The notes: generated from the sequence alone by a model not told the origin. Shown: positions 9,175 to 20,704, numbered from the stretch's first letter. The stretch is DNA of 64,000 nt from Shinella sp. SUS2 (GCF_001262505.1 NZ_KQ410736.1:62001-126000); one strand, 5' to 3'. Numbers and translations: made by a program.

Positions 9175-10647
9175 ATGAGCAGCCAGATCATTCCCGTTGA
9201 GCCTTTCGACTATGTCGTCTTCGGCGGAACCGGCGATCTTGCGGAACGCAAGCTCCTTCCGGCCCTCTACCACCGGCAGCTCGCCGGCCAGCTTTCCGAC
9301 CCGACGCGCATCATCGGCGCGTCGCGCACCGCCTATACGGATGCGGAGTACCGCAAGTTCGCCGTGGATGCGCTGAAGGAGCACCTGAAGCCCGGCGAAT
9401 TCGACGAGGCCGAAGTCAAGACCTTCTGCGACCGGCTGTTCTATGTCGCCGTCGACGCCAAGTCCGACGGCGGCTGGGACAAGCTGAAGGAGCTTCTCGA
9501 TGAGGGCAAGGAACGCGTGCGGGCCTTCTACCTCGCCGTCGCCCCCGCCATCTTCGGCGACATCTCGGAGAAGATCCGCGACCACAAGCTGATCACCAAG
9601 CAGACCCGCATCGTCGTCGAAAAGCCCATCGGACGCGACCTTGCCTCGGCCAACGAGCTGAACAACACGATCGGCAAGGTGTTCCGCGAAGAGCAGATCT
9701 TCCGCATCGATCACTATCTCGGCAAGGAAACGGTGCAGAACCTGATGGCGCTGCGCTTTGCCAACGCGCTCTACGAGCCGCTGTGGAACTCCGCCCATAT
9801 CGACCATGTGCAGATCACCGTTGCGGAGGCCGTCGGCCTTGAAAGCCGCGCCGGCTACTACGACAAGGCCGGTGCGCTGCGCGACATGGTGCAGAACCAC
9901 ATTCTGCAGCTTCTCTGCCTCGTCGCCATGGAAGTGCCCTCCTCCATGGACGCGGAAGCCGTGCGCGACGAGAAGCTTAAAGTCCTGCGCGCCCTCAAGC
10001 CGATCGACCAGTACAATGTCGAGCGCCTTACCGTACGCGGCCAGTACCGCGCGGGCGCCTCGGCCGGCGGCCCGGTCAAAGGCTACCTCGAGGAGCTGGA
10101 AGGCGGCGTTTCCAACACGGAGACCTTCGTCGGCATCAAGGCCGAGATCGGCAACTGGCGCTGGGCGGGCGTGCCCTTCTACATCCGCACGGGCAAGCGG
10201 CTTGCCGCGCGCATGTCGGAAATCGTCATCACCTTCAAGCCGATCCCGCATTCGATCTTCGACCCCTCGGCCGGCCGCATCGAGGCGAACCAGCTGATCA
10301 TCCGTCTTCAGCCGGACGAAGGCGTCAAGCAGTCGCTGATGATCAAGGACCCCGGCCCGGGCGGCATGCGCCTGCGCAACGTCTCGCTCGACATGAGCTT
10401 TGCCGAAGCCTTCGACGCCCGCAATGCCGACGCCTACGAGCGTCTGCTGCTCGACGTCATCAGGAACAACCAGACGCTCTTCATGCGGCGCGACGAAGTG
10501 GAAGCCGCATGGCGCTGGATCGACCCGATCCTGAAGGCCTGGGAAGCGACGGGCCAGCAGGCGCAGGGCTACACCGCCGGCACTTGGGGTCCGAGCCAGG
10601 CCATCGCCCTCATCGAGCGCGACGGCCGCACCTGGCACGAAACGTAA
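9175..10647 (+). CDS. zwf: glucose-6-phosphate 1-dehydrogenase
   Basis: 490 residues, usual length. It has an N-terminal NADP-binding VVFGGTGDLAERKLLPALY and the active-site signature RIDHYLGKETVQN at about residues 177-189, with the catalytic His and the substrate Lys. YIRTGKRL follows in the C-terminal domain. It oxidises glucose-6-phosphate to 6-phosphogluconolactone. First gene of zwf-pgl-edd, the entry to the Entner-Doudoroff pathway that rhizobia use for sugars. The 96-base upstream gap is A/T-rich (TTTTTAAATCGATTAGATTATAAC) and probably holds the promoter. Confidence 0.97.
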   Translation: MSSQIIPVEPFDYVVFGGTGDLAERKLLPALYHRQLAGQLSDPTRIIGASRTAYTDAEYRKFAVDALKEHLKPGEFDEAEVKTFCDRLFYVAVDAKSDGGWDKLKELLDEGKERVRAFYLAVAPAIFGDISEKIRDHKLITKQTRIVVEKPIGRDLASANELNNTIGKVFREEQIFRIDHYLGKETVQNLMALRFANALYEPLWNSAHIDHVQITVAEAVGLESRAGYYDKAGALRDMVQNHILQLLCLVAMEVPSSMDAEAVRDEKLKVLRALKPIDQYNVERLTVRGQYRAGASAGGPVKGYLEELEGGVSNTETFVGIKAEIGNWRWAGVPFYIRTGKRLAARMSEIVITFKPIPHSIFDPSAGRIEANQLIIRLQPDEGVKQSLMIKDPGPGGMRLRNVSLDMSFAEAFDARNADAYERLLLDVIRNNQTLFMRRDEVEAAWRWIDPILKAWEATGQQAQGYTAGTWGPSQAIALIERDGRTWHET

Positions 10648-10656
10648 GGAAGCCCG

Positions 10657-11355
10657 ATGAGCGCGAGACTGCATGAATTCAGGGATGGCGCAGCCTTGGC
10701 CGAGGGACTGGCAGACCGGGTTTCCGGCGTGCTGGCCGACGCCGTTGCCAGCCGGGGCCGCGCCAGCATCGCGGTCTCCGGCGGCTCGACGCCAAAAGCC
10801 TTCTTCAAGGCACTGTCGAACCGAGACATCGACTGGGGCAAGGTGACGATCACCCTTGTCGACGAGCGTTTCGTTCCCGCGGACAATCCGCGCTCGAACC
10901 ACCAGCTCGTCGCCGACAACCTGCTCCAGGGCAAGGCGAAGACCGCAGGCTTCCTGCCGCTCTATCGTGACGCCGGCAGTGCGGAGGAAGCCGCGACGAT
11001 CGTTTCGGGGGACGCCGAGGCTCTTGGCCATCCTTTCGATGTCGCCATTCTCGGCATGGGTACGGACGGCCACACCGCGTCCTTCTTCCCCGGCGGCAGT
11101 CGGCTTGCCGAGGCGATCTCGCCGGAAACCCCGCGTGGCGTAATCACCATGGAAGCGGAAGGCGCAGGCGAGACCCGCCTCACCTTCACCTTCGCCAGCC
11201 TCCAGGATGCCCGCCTTCTGGTGCTTCATATCGAGGGCCAGGGCAAGAAGGACGTGCTTGCCGCGGCAGAAGCCGACGGACCGGAAAGCGACATGCCGAT
11301 CCGCGCCATGCTGCGCCGCGCAGCAACGCCGATCGATATCTACTGGGCGCCCTGA
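10657..11355 (+). CDS. pgl: 6-phosphogluconolactonase
   Basis: 232 residues, start 9 bases after zwf with AAGGAAG just upstream. Family motifs are ASIAVSGGSTPKAFFKAL, ITLVDERFVP, SNHQLV and GMGTDGHTASFFPGG, all in the sugar-phosphate isomerase-like fold of DevB/Pgl. It hydrolyses 6-phosphogluconolactone to 6-phosphogluconate. The tight spacing indicates translation with zwf. Confidence 0.95.
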   Translation: MSARLHEFRDGAALAEGLADRVSGVLADAVASRGRASIAVSGGSTPKAFFKALSNRDIDWGKVTITLVDERFVPADNPRSNHQLVADNLLQGKAKTAGFLPLYRDAGSAEEAATIVSGDAEALGHPFDVAILGMGTDGHTASFFPGGSRLAEAISPETPRGVITMEAEGAGETRLTFTFASLQDARLLVLHIEGQGKKDVLAAAEADGPESDMPIRAMLRRAATPIDIYWAP

Positions 11356-11479
11356 AGCACCCTGCCGGGTAATACCGGTTTCACCCGGCGCGTAACGCCG
11401 ATGATTGAAGCGGACAGCGCAGCTCTCCCGCGCGTTGCCGCATGCGAAAATGCCATCGAGAGAGGTAAGGATAGCTCCC

Positions 11480-13300
<1,821 letters not shown>

Positions 13301-13320
13301 TGGGGCGGGGCGCTGCCGCC

Positions 13321-13480
13321 CCTCATCCGGCCTGCCGGCCACCTTCTCCCCGTAAACGGGGAGAAGGAAACAAGAGGCCAAGCCCCACTATCTCTCCCCG
13401 CTCATTGTTTGGGGAAAGCATCGCCACATTCCCCTTCTCCCCGCCTGCGGGGAGAAGGTCGCGGCAGCGGGATGAGGGGC
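13321..13480. repeat. rhizobial mosaic intergenic repeat, copy 1
   Basis: Two strong palindromes, CCTTCTCCCCG-TAAA-CGGGGAGAAGG (13342-13367) and CCTTCTCCCCGC-CT-GCGGGGAGAAGG (13433-13458). Outward arms CCTCATCCGGCCTGCCGGCCA (left) and GGATGAGGGG (right) make the whole unit roughly inverted-symmetric. The same components occur at about 21994 and 61221. It resembles the RIME-type elements of rhizobia and lies between convergent genes edd and the PilZ-like gene. Confidence 0.85.
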
Positions 13481-13493
13481 AGCCCCCAAAACG

Positions 13494-13850
13494 TCAGCTA
13501 TAAATATCCAGCGTCCGGCCGTGATGGTTCCGGTGCGTCGAATAGACGAAGATGCGTTGCAGATCCTTGTCGGAGAGCAGGCGCAGGAAGCGCGCTTCGA
13601 CGATGTCGTTGGTGTAGACGCGCTGCGTCAGGCAACCGATCATCGGCAGGCGGGCGCTGACGATGTCGAGGTAGAAGTTGCGTGGCAGCTGGAACTTCGT
13701 CGTCATCGTGATGACGGCACCGCTGCGCGACAATTTGGTGATCAGGCAGCGGCGGGAGACCAAGTTGACGAGACCGCCGTTCTCGGTGAACTCGATGCGC
13801 GCCTCGTTGCAGGTGTCCTCCATCGGGAAGCTCTTCTCCCGATCGTACAT
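13494..13850 (-). CDS. PilZ-domain-like protein
   Basis: 118 residues from the ATG at 13850, which follows AAGGAAGAG. An ATG at 13907 would add 19 residues. The sequence has the small beta-barrel look of PilZ: CLITKLSRSGAVITM (compare the DxSxxG consensus), PRNFYLDIVSARLPMIGCLTQRV, and NDIVEARFL. The N-terminal RxxxR that binds cyclic di-GMP is not clearly present, so ligand binding is doubtful. It is convergent with edd and upstream of nothing in its own direction. Confidence 0.6.
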   Translation of the reverse strand: MYDREKSFPMEDTCNEARIEFTENGGLVNLVSRRCLITKLSRSGAVITMTTKFQLPRNFYLDIVSARLPMIGCLTQRVYTNDIVEARFLRLLSDKDLQRIFVYSTHRNHHGRTLDIYS

Positions 13851-13978
13851 GAAGGACTCTTCCTTGTTCAGGTAGTTGTTACGCGGTACGGATCCCTGAA
13901 TACCCATCGGCCTGCTGCCCCCCGGCACTGTCTGCTTTCGACAAAAGCCTAGGGGAGCAACGCTTAACATCGGGTTGA

Positions 13979-14001
13979 GCGGCAGGGCTAAATCCTGCCG
14001 C
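13979..14001 (-). terminator. stem-loop after aglK
   Basis: GCGGCAGG (13979-13986) pairs with CCTGCCGC (13994-14001) around a 7-base loop, 14 bases after the aglK stop. No T-run follows, so termination is only probable. Confidence 0.45.
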
Positions 14002-14014
14002 GTCCCCTTCGCCT

Positions 14015-15106
14015 TCAGGATGCGCGATAACTCTTTCCGGCCGCATCAAAGAGATGCAGCTTCGCCTTGTCCGCCGTGAACCGCACCCGGTCGCCACGCT
14101 TGACGTCGAGGATGCCCGGGATCTTGGCGATGATCGGCTCGCCCTGCACGAGACCGTCGATATACAGCAGCGTCACTTCGCCGAGCGCTTCGACGATCGA
14201 CACCGTACCCTCGAAGAGGAAATCCTCGCCGGTCGTGATCTGAAGGTCTTCCGGCCGTACGCCAAAGCTCGCGGTCTTGCCGACTTCGGAGGCCGCCGTC
14301 GAGATGTCGACGCTGGAGCGGCGCCCGCCCGTCAACTCGAGTTCCGTCGAAGCGCCGGCCGCCGTGATCTTCGCGGGAATGATGTTCATCGCGGGCGAAC
14401 CGATGAAGCGGGCGACGAAGAGGTTTGCCGGGCGCTCGTAGAGTTCCAGAGGCGGACCGACCTGTTCGATATGGCCGGCCGAGAGCACGACGATGCGGTC
14501 GGCAAGCGTCATCGCTTCGACCTGGTCATGCGTCACGTAGATCATCGTCGTGTCGGCCATCTGCTCGTTGAGCTTGGCGATCTCGATTCGCGTCGCCACG
14601 CGCAGGGCAGCGTCGAGGTTGGACAGCGGTTCGTCGAACAGGAAGACCTTCGGGTTGCGGCAGATGGCGCGACCGATGGCGACGCGCTGACGCTGGCCGC
14701 CGGAGAGCGCCTTGGGCAGGCGGTCGAGATATTTTGTGAGCTGGAGGATATCGGCAGCCGAGCGCACGCGCCGGTCGATCTCCTCCTTGCTTTCGCCAGC
14801 AATGCGCATGCCGAAGGCCATGTTGTCGAAGACGGTCATGTGGGGGTAGAGCGCATAGGACTGGAACACCATGGCGATACCGCGCTTGGAAGGCGGCACG
14901 TCGTTGACGCGCTCGCCGTCGATCGTCATCTCGCCGCCGCTGATCTCCTCAAGGCCCGCGATCATGCGCAGCAGGGTCGACTTGCCGCAGCCGGACGGGC
15001 CGACGAAGACGATGAACTCGCCCTGCTTGATATCGAGATCGATGCCGTGGATCACATCCACCGCGCCGTAGGACTTGCGGATATCCTTGAGTACCAGCCC
15101 TGTCAT
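14015..15106 (-). CDS. aglK: alpha-glucoside ABC transporter ATP-binding protein
   Basis: 363 residues from the ATG at 15106, preceded by GGGGAGAG. The Walker A is GPSGCGKSTLLRM, signature LSGGQRQRVAIGRA, Walker B VFLFDEPLSNLD, and switch His in IYVTHDQVEAM. A MalK/UgpC-type C-terminal OB domain follows (FGVRPEDLQI). It powers import through AglF/AglG and is the last gene of the agl operon. Confidence 0.93.
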   Translation of the reverse strand: MTGLVLKDIRKSYGAVDVIHGIDLDIKQGEFIVFVGPSGCGKSTLLRMIAGLEEISGGEMTIDGERVNDVPPSKRGIAMVFQSYALYPHMTVFDNMAFGMRIAGESKEEIDRRVRSAADILQLTKYLDRLPKALSGGQRQRVAIGRAICRNPKVFLFDEPLSNLDAALRVATRIEIAKLNEQMADTTMIYVTHDQVEAMTLADRIVVLSAGHIEQVGPPLELYERPANLFVARFIGSPAMNIIPAKITAAGASTELELTGGRRSSVDISTAASEVGKTASFGVRPEDLQITTGEDFLFEGTVSIVEALGEVTLLYIDGLVQGEPIIAKIPGILDVKRGDRVRFTADKAKLHLFDAAGKSYRAS

Positions 15107-15187
15107 GTCTCTCTCCCCTATAGTCCCTGTTTGGCGCAGTTCCGGAGGCGACCCGCCTTCCACTTTCGCCGGAATTGTTCTGACCGG

Positions 15188-16840
15188 TTACACGAAGCGC
15201 GCGAAAAACCCGCTCCAGGCCGGAAGTTCGATGCTTTCCGCATGCATCATGCTTTCAAACCCGTGGCCCTCCAGAACCTGCAGCGTGCCATCAGGCAAGT
15301 CCGCAAGGCGCGCGATCGGGCTCATGTTGAAAGCGCAGAAAACCTTCTCGTTGCCGTGCGTGCGCACGAAGGAAAGGATCGCGCCTTCGGCCGACTGAAA
15401 TGCAATCTCGCCCTTCACCAATGCCACGTGCTCCTTGCGGAAGGCAAGAAAGCGCCGGTAGTGCGCAAGCACCGAGGCCGCATCCCCCTCCTGTATGTCG
15501 ACAGCGCGCTCGAGATGAACGGCCGGCACCGGAAGCCAGGGTTTTCCCTTGCTGAAGCCGCCGGACAGCTCGGTGCTTTCCCAGACCATCGGCGTGCGGC
15601 AGCCGTCGCGGCCCTTGAAATCCGGCCAGAACTGGATGCCATAGGGATCCTGCAGGTCCTCATAGGCAAGCTCGGCTTCCGGCAAGGCCAGCTCCTCGCC
15701 CTGGTAGATGCAGACCGAGCCGCGCAGCGACATCAGCAGGCTGGCGAGCAGCTTGGCATGGGCCTCATGATCGGTGACGGCGCTGCCCCAGCGGCTGACA
15801 TGGCGCATGACGTCGTGGTTGGAGAAGGCCCAGCAGACCCAGCCCTCGGGCGCCGCCTTTTCCAAGGCATGCTGCGTGTCGGCAACGAAGGCCGGTGTCA
15901 GCGGTTCGGGCGCAAGGAACTCGAAGGCGTAGCACATGTGCATCTTGTCGCCGCCGGACGTGTATTCACCGGCGATTTCAAGGCCGCGCTGGCTGTCGCC
16001 CACCTCGCCAACGGCAGCGATGGCCGGAAACTCCTCCATGACCGCACGGAACCGTTTGAGGAACTCCAGATTTTCCGGCTGGTTCTTGTCGTAGAGATGT
16101 TCCTGGTAGTTGTAGGGGTTCACGGCCGGCGCGGTCTGGGCGTTGCGGCGCTCGGGGGCGAGCGACGGGTTGTCACGCAGCTCCTTGTCGTGGAAGTAGA
16201 AGTTGATCGTGTCGAGACGGAAGCCATCGACACCGCGCTCCAGCCAGAAGCGGGCGACCGAGAGCAGCGCATCCTGCACTTCCGGATTGTGCAGGTTGAG
16301 GTCCGGCTGCGAGGTCAGGAAATTGTGCATGTAATATTGCAGGCGCGTCGGATCCCATTGCCAGGCCGAACCGCCGAAGATCGACAGCCAGTTGTTCGGC
16401 GGCGTGCCGTCCGGTTTGGAATCGGCCCAGACATACCAGTCCGCCCGCGGATTGGTGCGCCGGGAACGGCTTTCGACGAACCAGGGATGCTTGTCCGAGG
16501 TGTGCGACAGCACGAGGTCGATCATCACGCGGATGTTGAGGCGGTGCGCCTCGGCGATCAGCGCATCGAAATCGGCGAGCGCACCGAAGATCGGATCGAC
16601 GTCCTGGTAGTCGGAGACGTCGTAGCCGAAATCCTTCATCGGCGAGGTGAAGAAGGGCGATATCCAGATCGCATCCACACCGAGGGAGGCGACATGGGAA
16701 AGCCGCTCCGCAATACCCCTGAGGTCGCCGATCCCGTCGCCGTTGGTATCCTGATAGGAGCGCGGATAGATCTGGTAGATCACCGCGCCACGCCACCAGT
16801 CCTTGTCCGGTACGAGAAGGGTGGAATCCGACATCGTCAT
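15188..16840 (-). CDS. aglA: alpha-glucosidase (GH13)
   Basis: 550 residues from the ATG at 16840 (AGGA 8 bases upstream; ATGs at 16858 and 16834 are alternatives). GH13 conserved regions are in order: DLVLSHTSDKH (region I), GFRLDTINFYF with the nucleophile Asp (region II), AVGEVGDS with the acid/base Glu (region III), and AFSNHDVMRH (region IV). There is no signal peptide, so it acts in the cytoplasm on sucrose, trehalose, maltose-type glucosides brought in by AglEFGK. It lies between aglG and aglK. Confidence 0.94.
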   Translation of the reverse strand: MTMSDSTLLVPDKDWWRGAVIYQIYPRSYQDTNGDGIGDLRGIAERLSHVASLGVDAIWISPFFTSPMKDFGYDVSDYQDVDPIFGALADFDALIAEAHRLNIRVMIDLVLSHTSDKHPWFVESRSRRTNPRADWYVWADSKPDGTPPNNWLSIFGGSAWQWDPTRLQYYMHNFLTSQPDLNLHNPEVQDALLSVARFWLERGVDGFRLDTINFYFHDKELRDNPSLAPERRNAQTAPAVNPYNYQEHLYDKNQPENLEFLKRFRAVMEEFPAIAAVGEVGDSQRGLEIAGEYTSGGDKMHMCYAFEFLAPEPLTPAFVADTQHALEKAAPEGWVCWAFSNHDVMRHVSRWGSAVTDHEAHAKLLASLLMSLRGSVCIYQGEELALPEAELAYEDLQDPYGIQFWPDFKGRDGCRTPMVWESTELSGGFSKGKPWLPVPAVHLERAVDIQEGDAASVLAHYRRFLAFRKEHVALVKGEIAFQSAEGAILSFVRTHGNEKVFCAFNMSPIARLADLPDGTLQVLEGHGFESMMHAESIELPAWSGFFARFV

Positions 16841-16919
16841 GCTGCTTGTCCTGTGCATCTTTGATTTTTACGCGATTGCGAATGCAAACCGCTTCACGCT
16901 TTTGTGGCAACTGCCTTCG

Positions 16920-18065
16920 TCAGCCACCCTTGACCGAGCCCGCCAGCAGGCCGCGCACGAGATAACGCTGCAAGCTAAAGAAGACGATCAGAGGAACGAC
17001 GATGGTGATGAAGGCGGACGCCGTAAGGATTTCCCAGTTGCCACCGCGCGAGCCCAGAAGGTTGACGAGACGCCCGGTCAGAACGAGCTCCTCGTTGCCC
17101 GCGCCGAGGAAGACCATGGCGACGAGCAGGTCGTTCCAGGTCCACAGGAACTGGAAGATGGCAAAGGACGCGAGTGCCGGGAAAGACAGCGGCAGGATGA
17201 TCTTCACGAAGATATCGAAATCCGACGCACCATCGACACGGGCCGATTCCATGATCTCGCGCGGCAGGCCAGCCATGTAGTTGCGCAGGAGATAGACCGC
17301 GAGCGGCAGGCCGAAGCCCATATGGGCGAGCCAGATACCGACATAGGTCTTCGCCGGCACGCCAAAGAAGGCGCCGACGCCGTTATAGAGCCGCAGCAGC
17401 GGGATCAATGACATCTGCAGCGGCACGACGAGCAGGCCGACGATGACAGCGATCAGGATCGCCCGGCCCGGAAAGGGCATCCAGGCGAGCGCATAGGCGC
17501 AGAAGGCGGCAACGAGGATCGGGATGATCGTTGCGGGGATCGCCACGGTGAGCGAATTGATGAAGGACCTGCCGATGCCCTCGGCATTCAGCACTTCGCG
17601 ATAGTTGTCGAGGGTAAAGCGCGGCGGCGCGGAGGCGGTATAGAAGATGCGCTGGCCGCGCGTGCCCTCCATCTTCGTCGGCGAAACGATCTCGTAGCTG
17701 CCGTCCTCCTTGACGGTCAGCGTCTGGCCGTCGCCGATATCGGCGGCAGCGCCGGCCTCGAAGGCGGTCGGCTGCAAGGGGCGGAAGCCGAAGGCGGAGA
17801 CCTTTGCGTCACCGCCTTCCAGCAAATTGCCGGATATGACGAACTTGCCGTCACGCTCGACCTGCGCCTCCGGGGCGGCAGCGCGGCCGGTCAGGTTCTG
17901 CGAAGAGGTGGAAAGCGCGGTCCACCAGCCGGAGACGGCGAGCTGGTCCTTGTCGCGCAGCGAGGAGATCAGGAGGCCCGCCGTCGGCAGGGTCCAGAGC
18001 GCGACGAGCAGAAGGACGGAAAGATGGACGGCGAAGACGAGCGGCGAACGGGACGAGGCGATCAT
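16920..18065 (-). CDS. aglG: alpha-glucoside ABC transporter permease
   Basis: 381 residues, MalG-like. A first helix (LVFAVHLSVLLLVALWTLPTAGLLI) is followed by an unusually long periplasmic loop of about 120 residues. The remaining five helices follow, with the EAA loop around MESARVDGASDFDIFVKIILPLS that docks on AglK. It starts one base after the aglF stop (TGAGATG), so the two are translationally coupled. Confidence 0.92.
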   Translation of the reverse strand: MIASSRSPLVFAVHLSVLLLVALWTLPTAGLLISSLRDKDQLAVSGWWTALSTSSQNLTGRAAAPEAQVERDGKFVISGNLLEGGDAKVSAFGFRPLQPTAFEAGAAADIGDGQTLTVKEDGSYEIVSPTKMEGTRGQRIFYTASAPPRFTLDNYREVLNAEGIGRSFINSLTVAIPATIIPILVAAFCAYALAWMPFPGRAILIAVIVGLLVVPLQMSLIPLLRLYNGVGAFFGVPAKTYVGIWLAHMGFGLPLAVYLLRNYMAGLPREIMESARVDGASDFDIFVKIILPLSFPALASFAIFQFLWTWNDLLVAMVFLGAGNEELVLTGRLVNLLGSRGGNWEILTASAFITIVVPLIVFFSLQRYLVRGLLAGSVKGG

Positions 18066-18066
18066 C

Positions 18067-19077
18067 TCAGTGGCCTTCCATTTCCTTGGTGGCGTTGCGG
18101 ATGTTCCAGATCATGATGGGTATGACCAGGATCATGATGACGACGGCAATGGACGCGCCACGCCCGAAATCGCCGCCGCCGCGGAACATCCAGTCGAACA
18201 TCAGGTTCGCCAGAACCTGCGTCTGCCATTGGCCGTTGGTCATCGCGAGCACGATGTCGAAGACCTTCAGCACCAGGATGGTGATCGTCGTCCAGACGAC
18301 GGCGATCGTGCCCCAGATCTGCGGCACCATGATCTTGAAGAAGATCTGGAAACCATTGGCACCGTCGATGACGGCCGCCTCGATCGTCTCCTCCGGAATG
18401 CCGCGCAGCGCCGCCGAGAGGATGACCATGGCAAAACCCGTCTGGATCCAGATCAGGATGACCATCAGGAAGAAGTTGTTCCAAAAGGGGATGGTCATCC
18501 ACGCTTCGGGCGAGCCGCCCATGGCGACGACGATGGCATTGAGGATACCGATCTGCTCGGAGCCTTCGGCGCGGTAGTCGTAGACGAATTTCCAGATGAC
18601 GGCGGCGCCGACGAAGGAGATCGCCATCGGCATGAAGATCAGCGTTTTCGCGATGTTGCCCCACCAGATGCGGTCGGTCAGCGCGGCGACGATCAGGCCG
18701 AAGAAGGTGGAGAGCGCCGGCACCACCAGCAGCCAGAGGAAATTGTTGAAGATCGACTGGCGGAATTCGCCGTCGTTGATCATCCAGGCGAAATTGCTGA
18801 AGCCGACGAACTGCTGGCCCGTGCGGTCATGGAAAGCGAGTCGAACGGACTCGAAGACGGGATAGACGAGGTAGATCGTCAGTGCGAAGAGCGCAGGCGC
18901 CATGAACAGCCAGGGCCGGATCGCATTGGTGATGCGCAGGTTCTTCGAAGCCTCAGCGCCCGTCAGCCCCTTGGAGGGAAACATCCTGTCGAGCAGGAAA
19001 TTCGTCCCGAAGAAGTAGAGGACGCAGGCGAGAACGCCCCCGACCATCGTGAAGACGGCGAATAACAATTGCTGCAC
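18067..19077 (-). CDS. aglF: alpha-glucoside ABC transporter permease
   Basis: 336 residues, MalF-like, starting at a GTG with GGGAGGGA upstream. Hydrophobic segments are spread through the protein (LLFAVFTMVGGVLACVLYFF, WLFMAPALFALTIYLVYPVF, and further helices). The EAA loop EETIEAAVIDGANGFQIFFKIMVPQ contacts the ATPase. It pairs with AglG to form the channel. Confidence 0.93.
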   Translation of the reverse strand: MQQLLFAVFTMVGGVLACVLYFFGTNFLLDRMFPSKGLTGAEASKNLRITNAIRPWLFMAPALFALTIYLVYPVFESVRLAFHDRTGQQFVGFSNFAWMINDGEFRQSIFNNFLWLLVVPALSTFFGLIVAALTDRIWWGNIAKTLIFMPMAISFVGAAVIWKFVYDYRAEGSEQIGILNAIVVAMGGSPEAWMTIPFWNNFFLMVILIWIQTGFAMVILSAALRGIPEETIEAAVIDGANGFQIFFKIMVPQIWGTIAVVWTTITILVLKVFDIVLAMTNGQWQTQVLANLMFDWMFRGGGDFGRGASIAVVIMILVIPIMIWNIRNATKEMEGH

Positions 19078-19230
19078 GGCAGTCCCTCCCCTGGAAAAGT
19101 CCCCTACGGCTTCTTTTCGTGCAGCGCGGCCTTCGCTTCAGGTGTTTGCTTGACGTCTTCCGAAGCCACATCGACTGTTCACGCGGCTTGGCCACCGCAT
19201 GGTCCGGCTGCACGTTTGCATGCTCGGGAA

Positions 19231-19256
19231 AACCGGCCGGCGGCTGCCGGCCGGTT
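19231..19256 (-). terminator. stem-loop between aglE and aglF
   Basis: AACCGGCCGGC (19231-19241) pairs with 19246-19256 around GGCT, then on the minus strand TTTTCCC follows. It lies 10 bases after the aglE stop. A hairpin here is typical of operons that make more binding protein than permease, by partial termination or by protecting the upstream message. Confidence 0.55.
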
Positions 19257-19266
19257 CGCCAGGATG

Positions 19267-20625
19267 TTACTTGATGGCGTCCCAGGCCTTCTGCACGCCG
19301 CCGGCGACATCGGCCGCGGACTTGCCGCCGACGAAATCGACCATACCGGTCCAGAATGCACCCGCGCCGATCTTGCCCGGCATCAGGTCCGAACCGTCGA
19401 AACGGAAGGTCGTCGAATTGAGCAGGATCTCGCCCTGCTTCTTCATCGGCGCATTGGCATAGGCCTCCTTGTTGGCGCTCTTGTAGGGCGTCAGGAAGCT
19501 GGTCTGCGCCATCCACAGTTCGTGCGCGATGGGCGTCTTCAGGAACTCGATGAACGCGCGGGCGGGCGGCGTGTCCTTGGTGATCATCGCGAGCGTGCCG
19601 GCGCCGAGCACGGGATTGCCGAGTTCCGGCTTGCTGGCATAGGGCGGCATGTAGAAGAAGTCCGCATCCTCGCCGACAACGGTGCCTTCCGGGAAGAAGG
19701 ACGGGATGAACGACGCTTGATGGTGCAGGTAGCACTTCGGTGGCGAGGCGAAGAGGCCCTTCGGGCTGTCGCGGAAGTCGGTGGAGGCGACCGCCGCCGC
19801 GCCGCCATCGACGAACTTGTCATTCTTGGCGAACCAGCCGAATTCGTCGAGCGCGCCGACCACCGAAGCATCGGTGAAGGGGATCTCGTTCTTTACCCAC
19901 TTGTCGTAGGTTTCCGGGGACGCGGTGCGCAACATCAGGTCTTCGACCCAGTCGGTCGCCGGCCAGCCGGTCGCGCCGCCGGAACCGAGACCGATGCACC
20001 AGGGCGTGCCGCCGTCGGCGACGATCTGCTCGGTCAGCGCCTTCAGGTCTTCCATGGTCTTCGGCACTTCATAGCCGGCATCTTCAAAATTTTCCGGCAC
20101 GTACCAGACGAGGGACTTCACGTCGATCTTGTAGGGGAAGGCGAAGAGTGCGGCATTGCCGTCCTTGCCCTTGTAGGTCGAAAGATCGACCCAGGACTGG
20201 CCGGCGGCGTAATTGTCGAGCAGCCATTGCTTGGTCTCGTCGCCGAGCGGGGTCAGATACCCCTTGGAGGCAAGGTCAGCGATGAGGCCCGGCTGCGGCA
20301 GGATGGCGACGTCAGGCGGGCTGCCGGCCTGGGTGTCGATGACGATCTGCTGCTCGTAGTTTTCGGAAGAGGAATATTTGATCTCGACGCCCGTCGCCTC
20401 GGTGAAATAGGCATAGACTATCTTGAAAAGCGCCTCGTCCTCACCGCGCCAGGGGCCGAAAATGGTCAGCGTCTGACCCTTGAGGTCGTGGCCCTTCTTG
20501 AAATCCTCGAAACTCTGCCAATTGAACTTGGAATCCTCGCCCGGCTTGAATTTCAAGTCGGCCGCGGCGGCGCCGCCCGCCATCAAAAGAGCGAGCGCGG
20601 CCGTCATCAGCAATGTCTTTTTCAC
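19267..20625 (-). CDS. aglE: alpha-glucoside ABC transporter periplasmic binding protein
   Basis: 452 residues from a GTG at 20625 with GGGAGG 8 bases upstream. The longer frame to 20688 adds non-signal residues. The signal peptide is MKKTLLMTAALALLMAGGAAAA. The mature part is an extracellular solute-binding fold with LTIFGPWRGEDEALFKIVYAYF, AGSPPDVAILPQPG, and ATDWVEDLMLR. It captures the glucoside and hands it to AglFG. First gene of the operon and divergent from aglR. A 189-base gap with a stem-loop separates it from aglF. Confidence 0.93.
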   Translation of the reverse strand: MKKTLLMTAALALLMAGGAAAADLKFKPGEDSKFNWQSFEDFKKGHDLKGQTLTIFGPWRGEDEALFKIVYAYFTEATGVEIKYSSSENYEQQIVIDTQAGSPPDVAILPQPGLIADLASKGYLTPLGDETKQWLLDNYAAGQSWVDLSTYKGKDGNAALFAFPYKIDVKSLVWYVPENFEDAGYEVPKTMEDLKALTEQIVADGGTPWCIGLGSGGATGWPATDWVEDLMLRTASPETYDKWVKNEIPFTDASVVGALDEFGWFAKNDKFVDGGAAAVASTDFRDSPKGLFASPPKCYLHHQASFIPSFFPEGTVVGEDADFFYMPPYASKPELGNPVLGAGTLAMITKDTPPARAFIEFLKTPIAHELWMAQTSFLTPYKSANKEAYANAPMKKQGEILLNSTTFRFDGSDLMPGKIGAGAFWTGMVDFVGGKSAADVAGGVQKAWDAIK

Positions 20626-20692
20626 GAGATTTGCCTCCCATAGCAAACCCGCCCTCTCCCGGGGCGGGCATTCTCTAAAATACCCCAAAATT

Positions 20693-20704
20693 CAAAGCGC
20701 TTTG
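20693..20704. promoter_or_regulatory. AglR operator candidate O1
   Basis: CAAAGCGCTTTG, a perfect 12-bp palindrome with the central CG typical of LacI-family operators, 68 bases upstream of the aglE start. Confidence 0.75.

Noticed and set aside
13979..14001. A definite rho-independent terminator after aglK.
   Set aside because: The 8-bp stem is good but has no T-run, so I list it with low confidence only.
14054..16864. Very long plus-strand frame (936 codons) opposite aglK and aglA.
   Set aside because: Shadow of the real minus-strand genes: no motifs, biased Arg/Asp/Ala composition, and the minus-strand frames show complete ABC and GH13 motifs.
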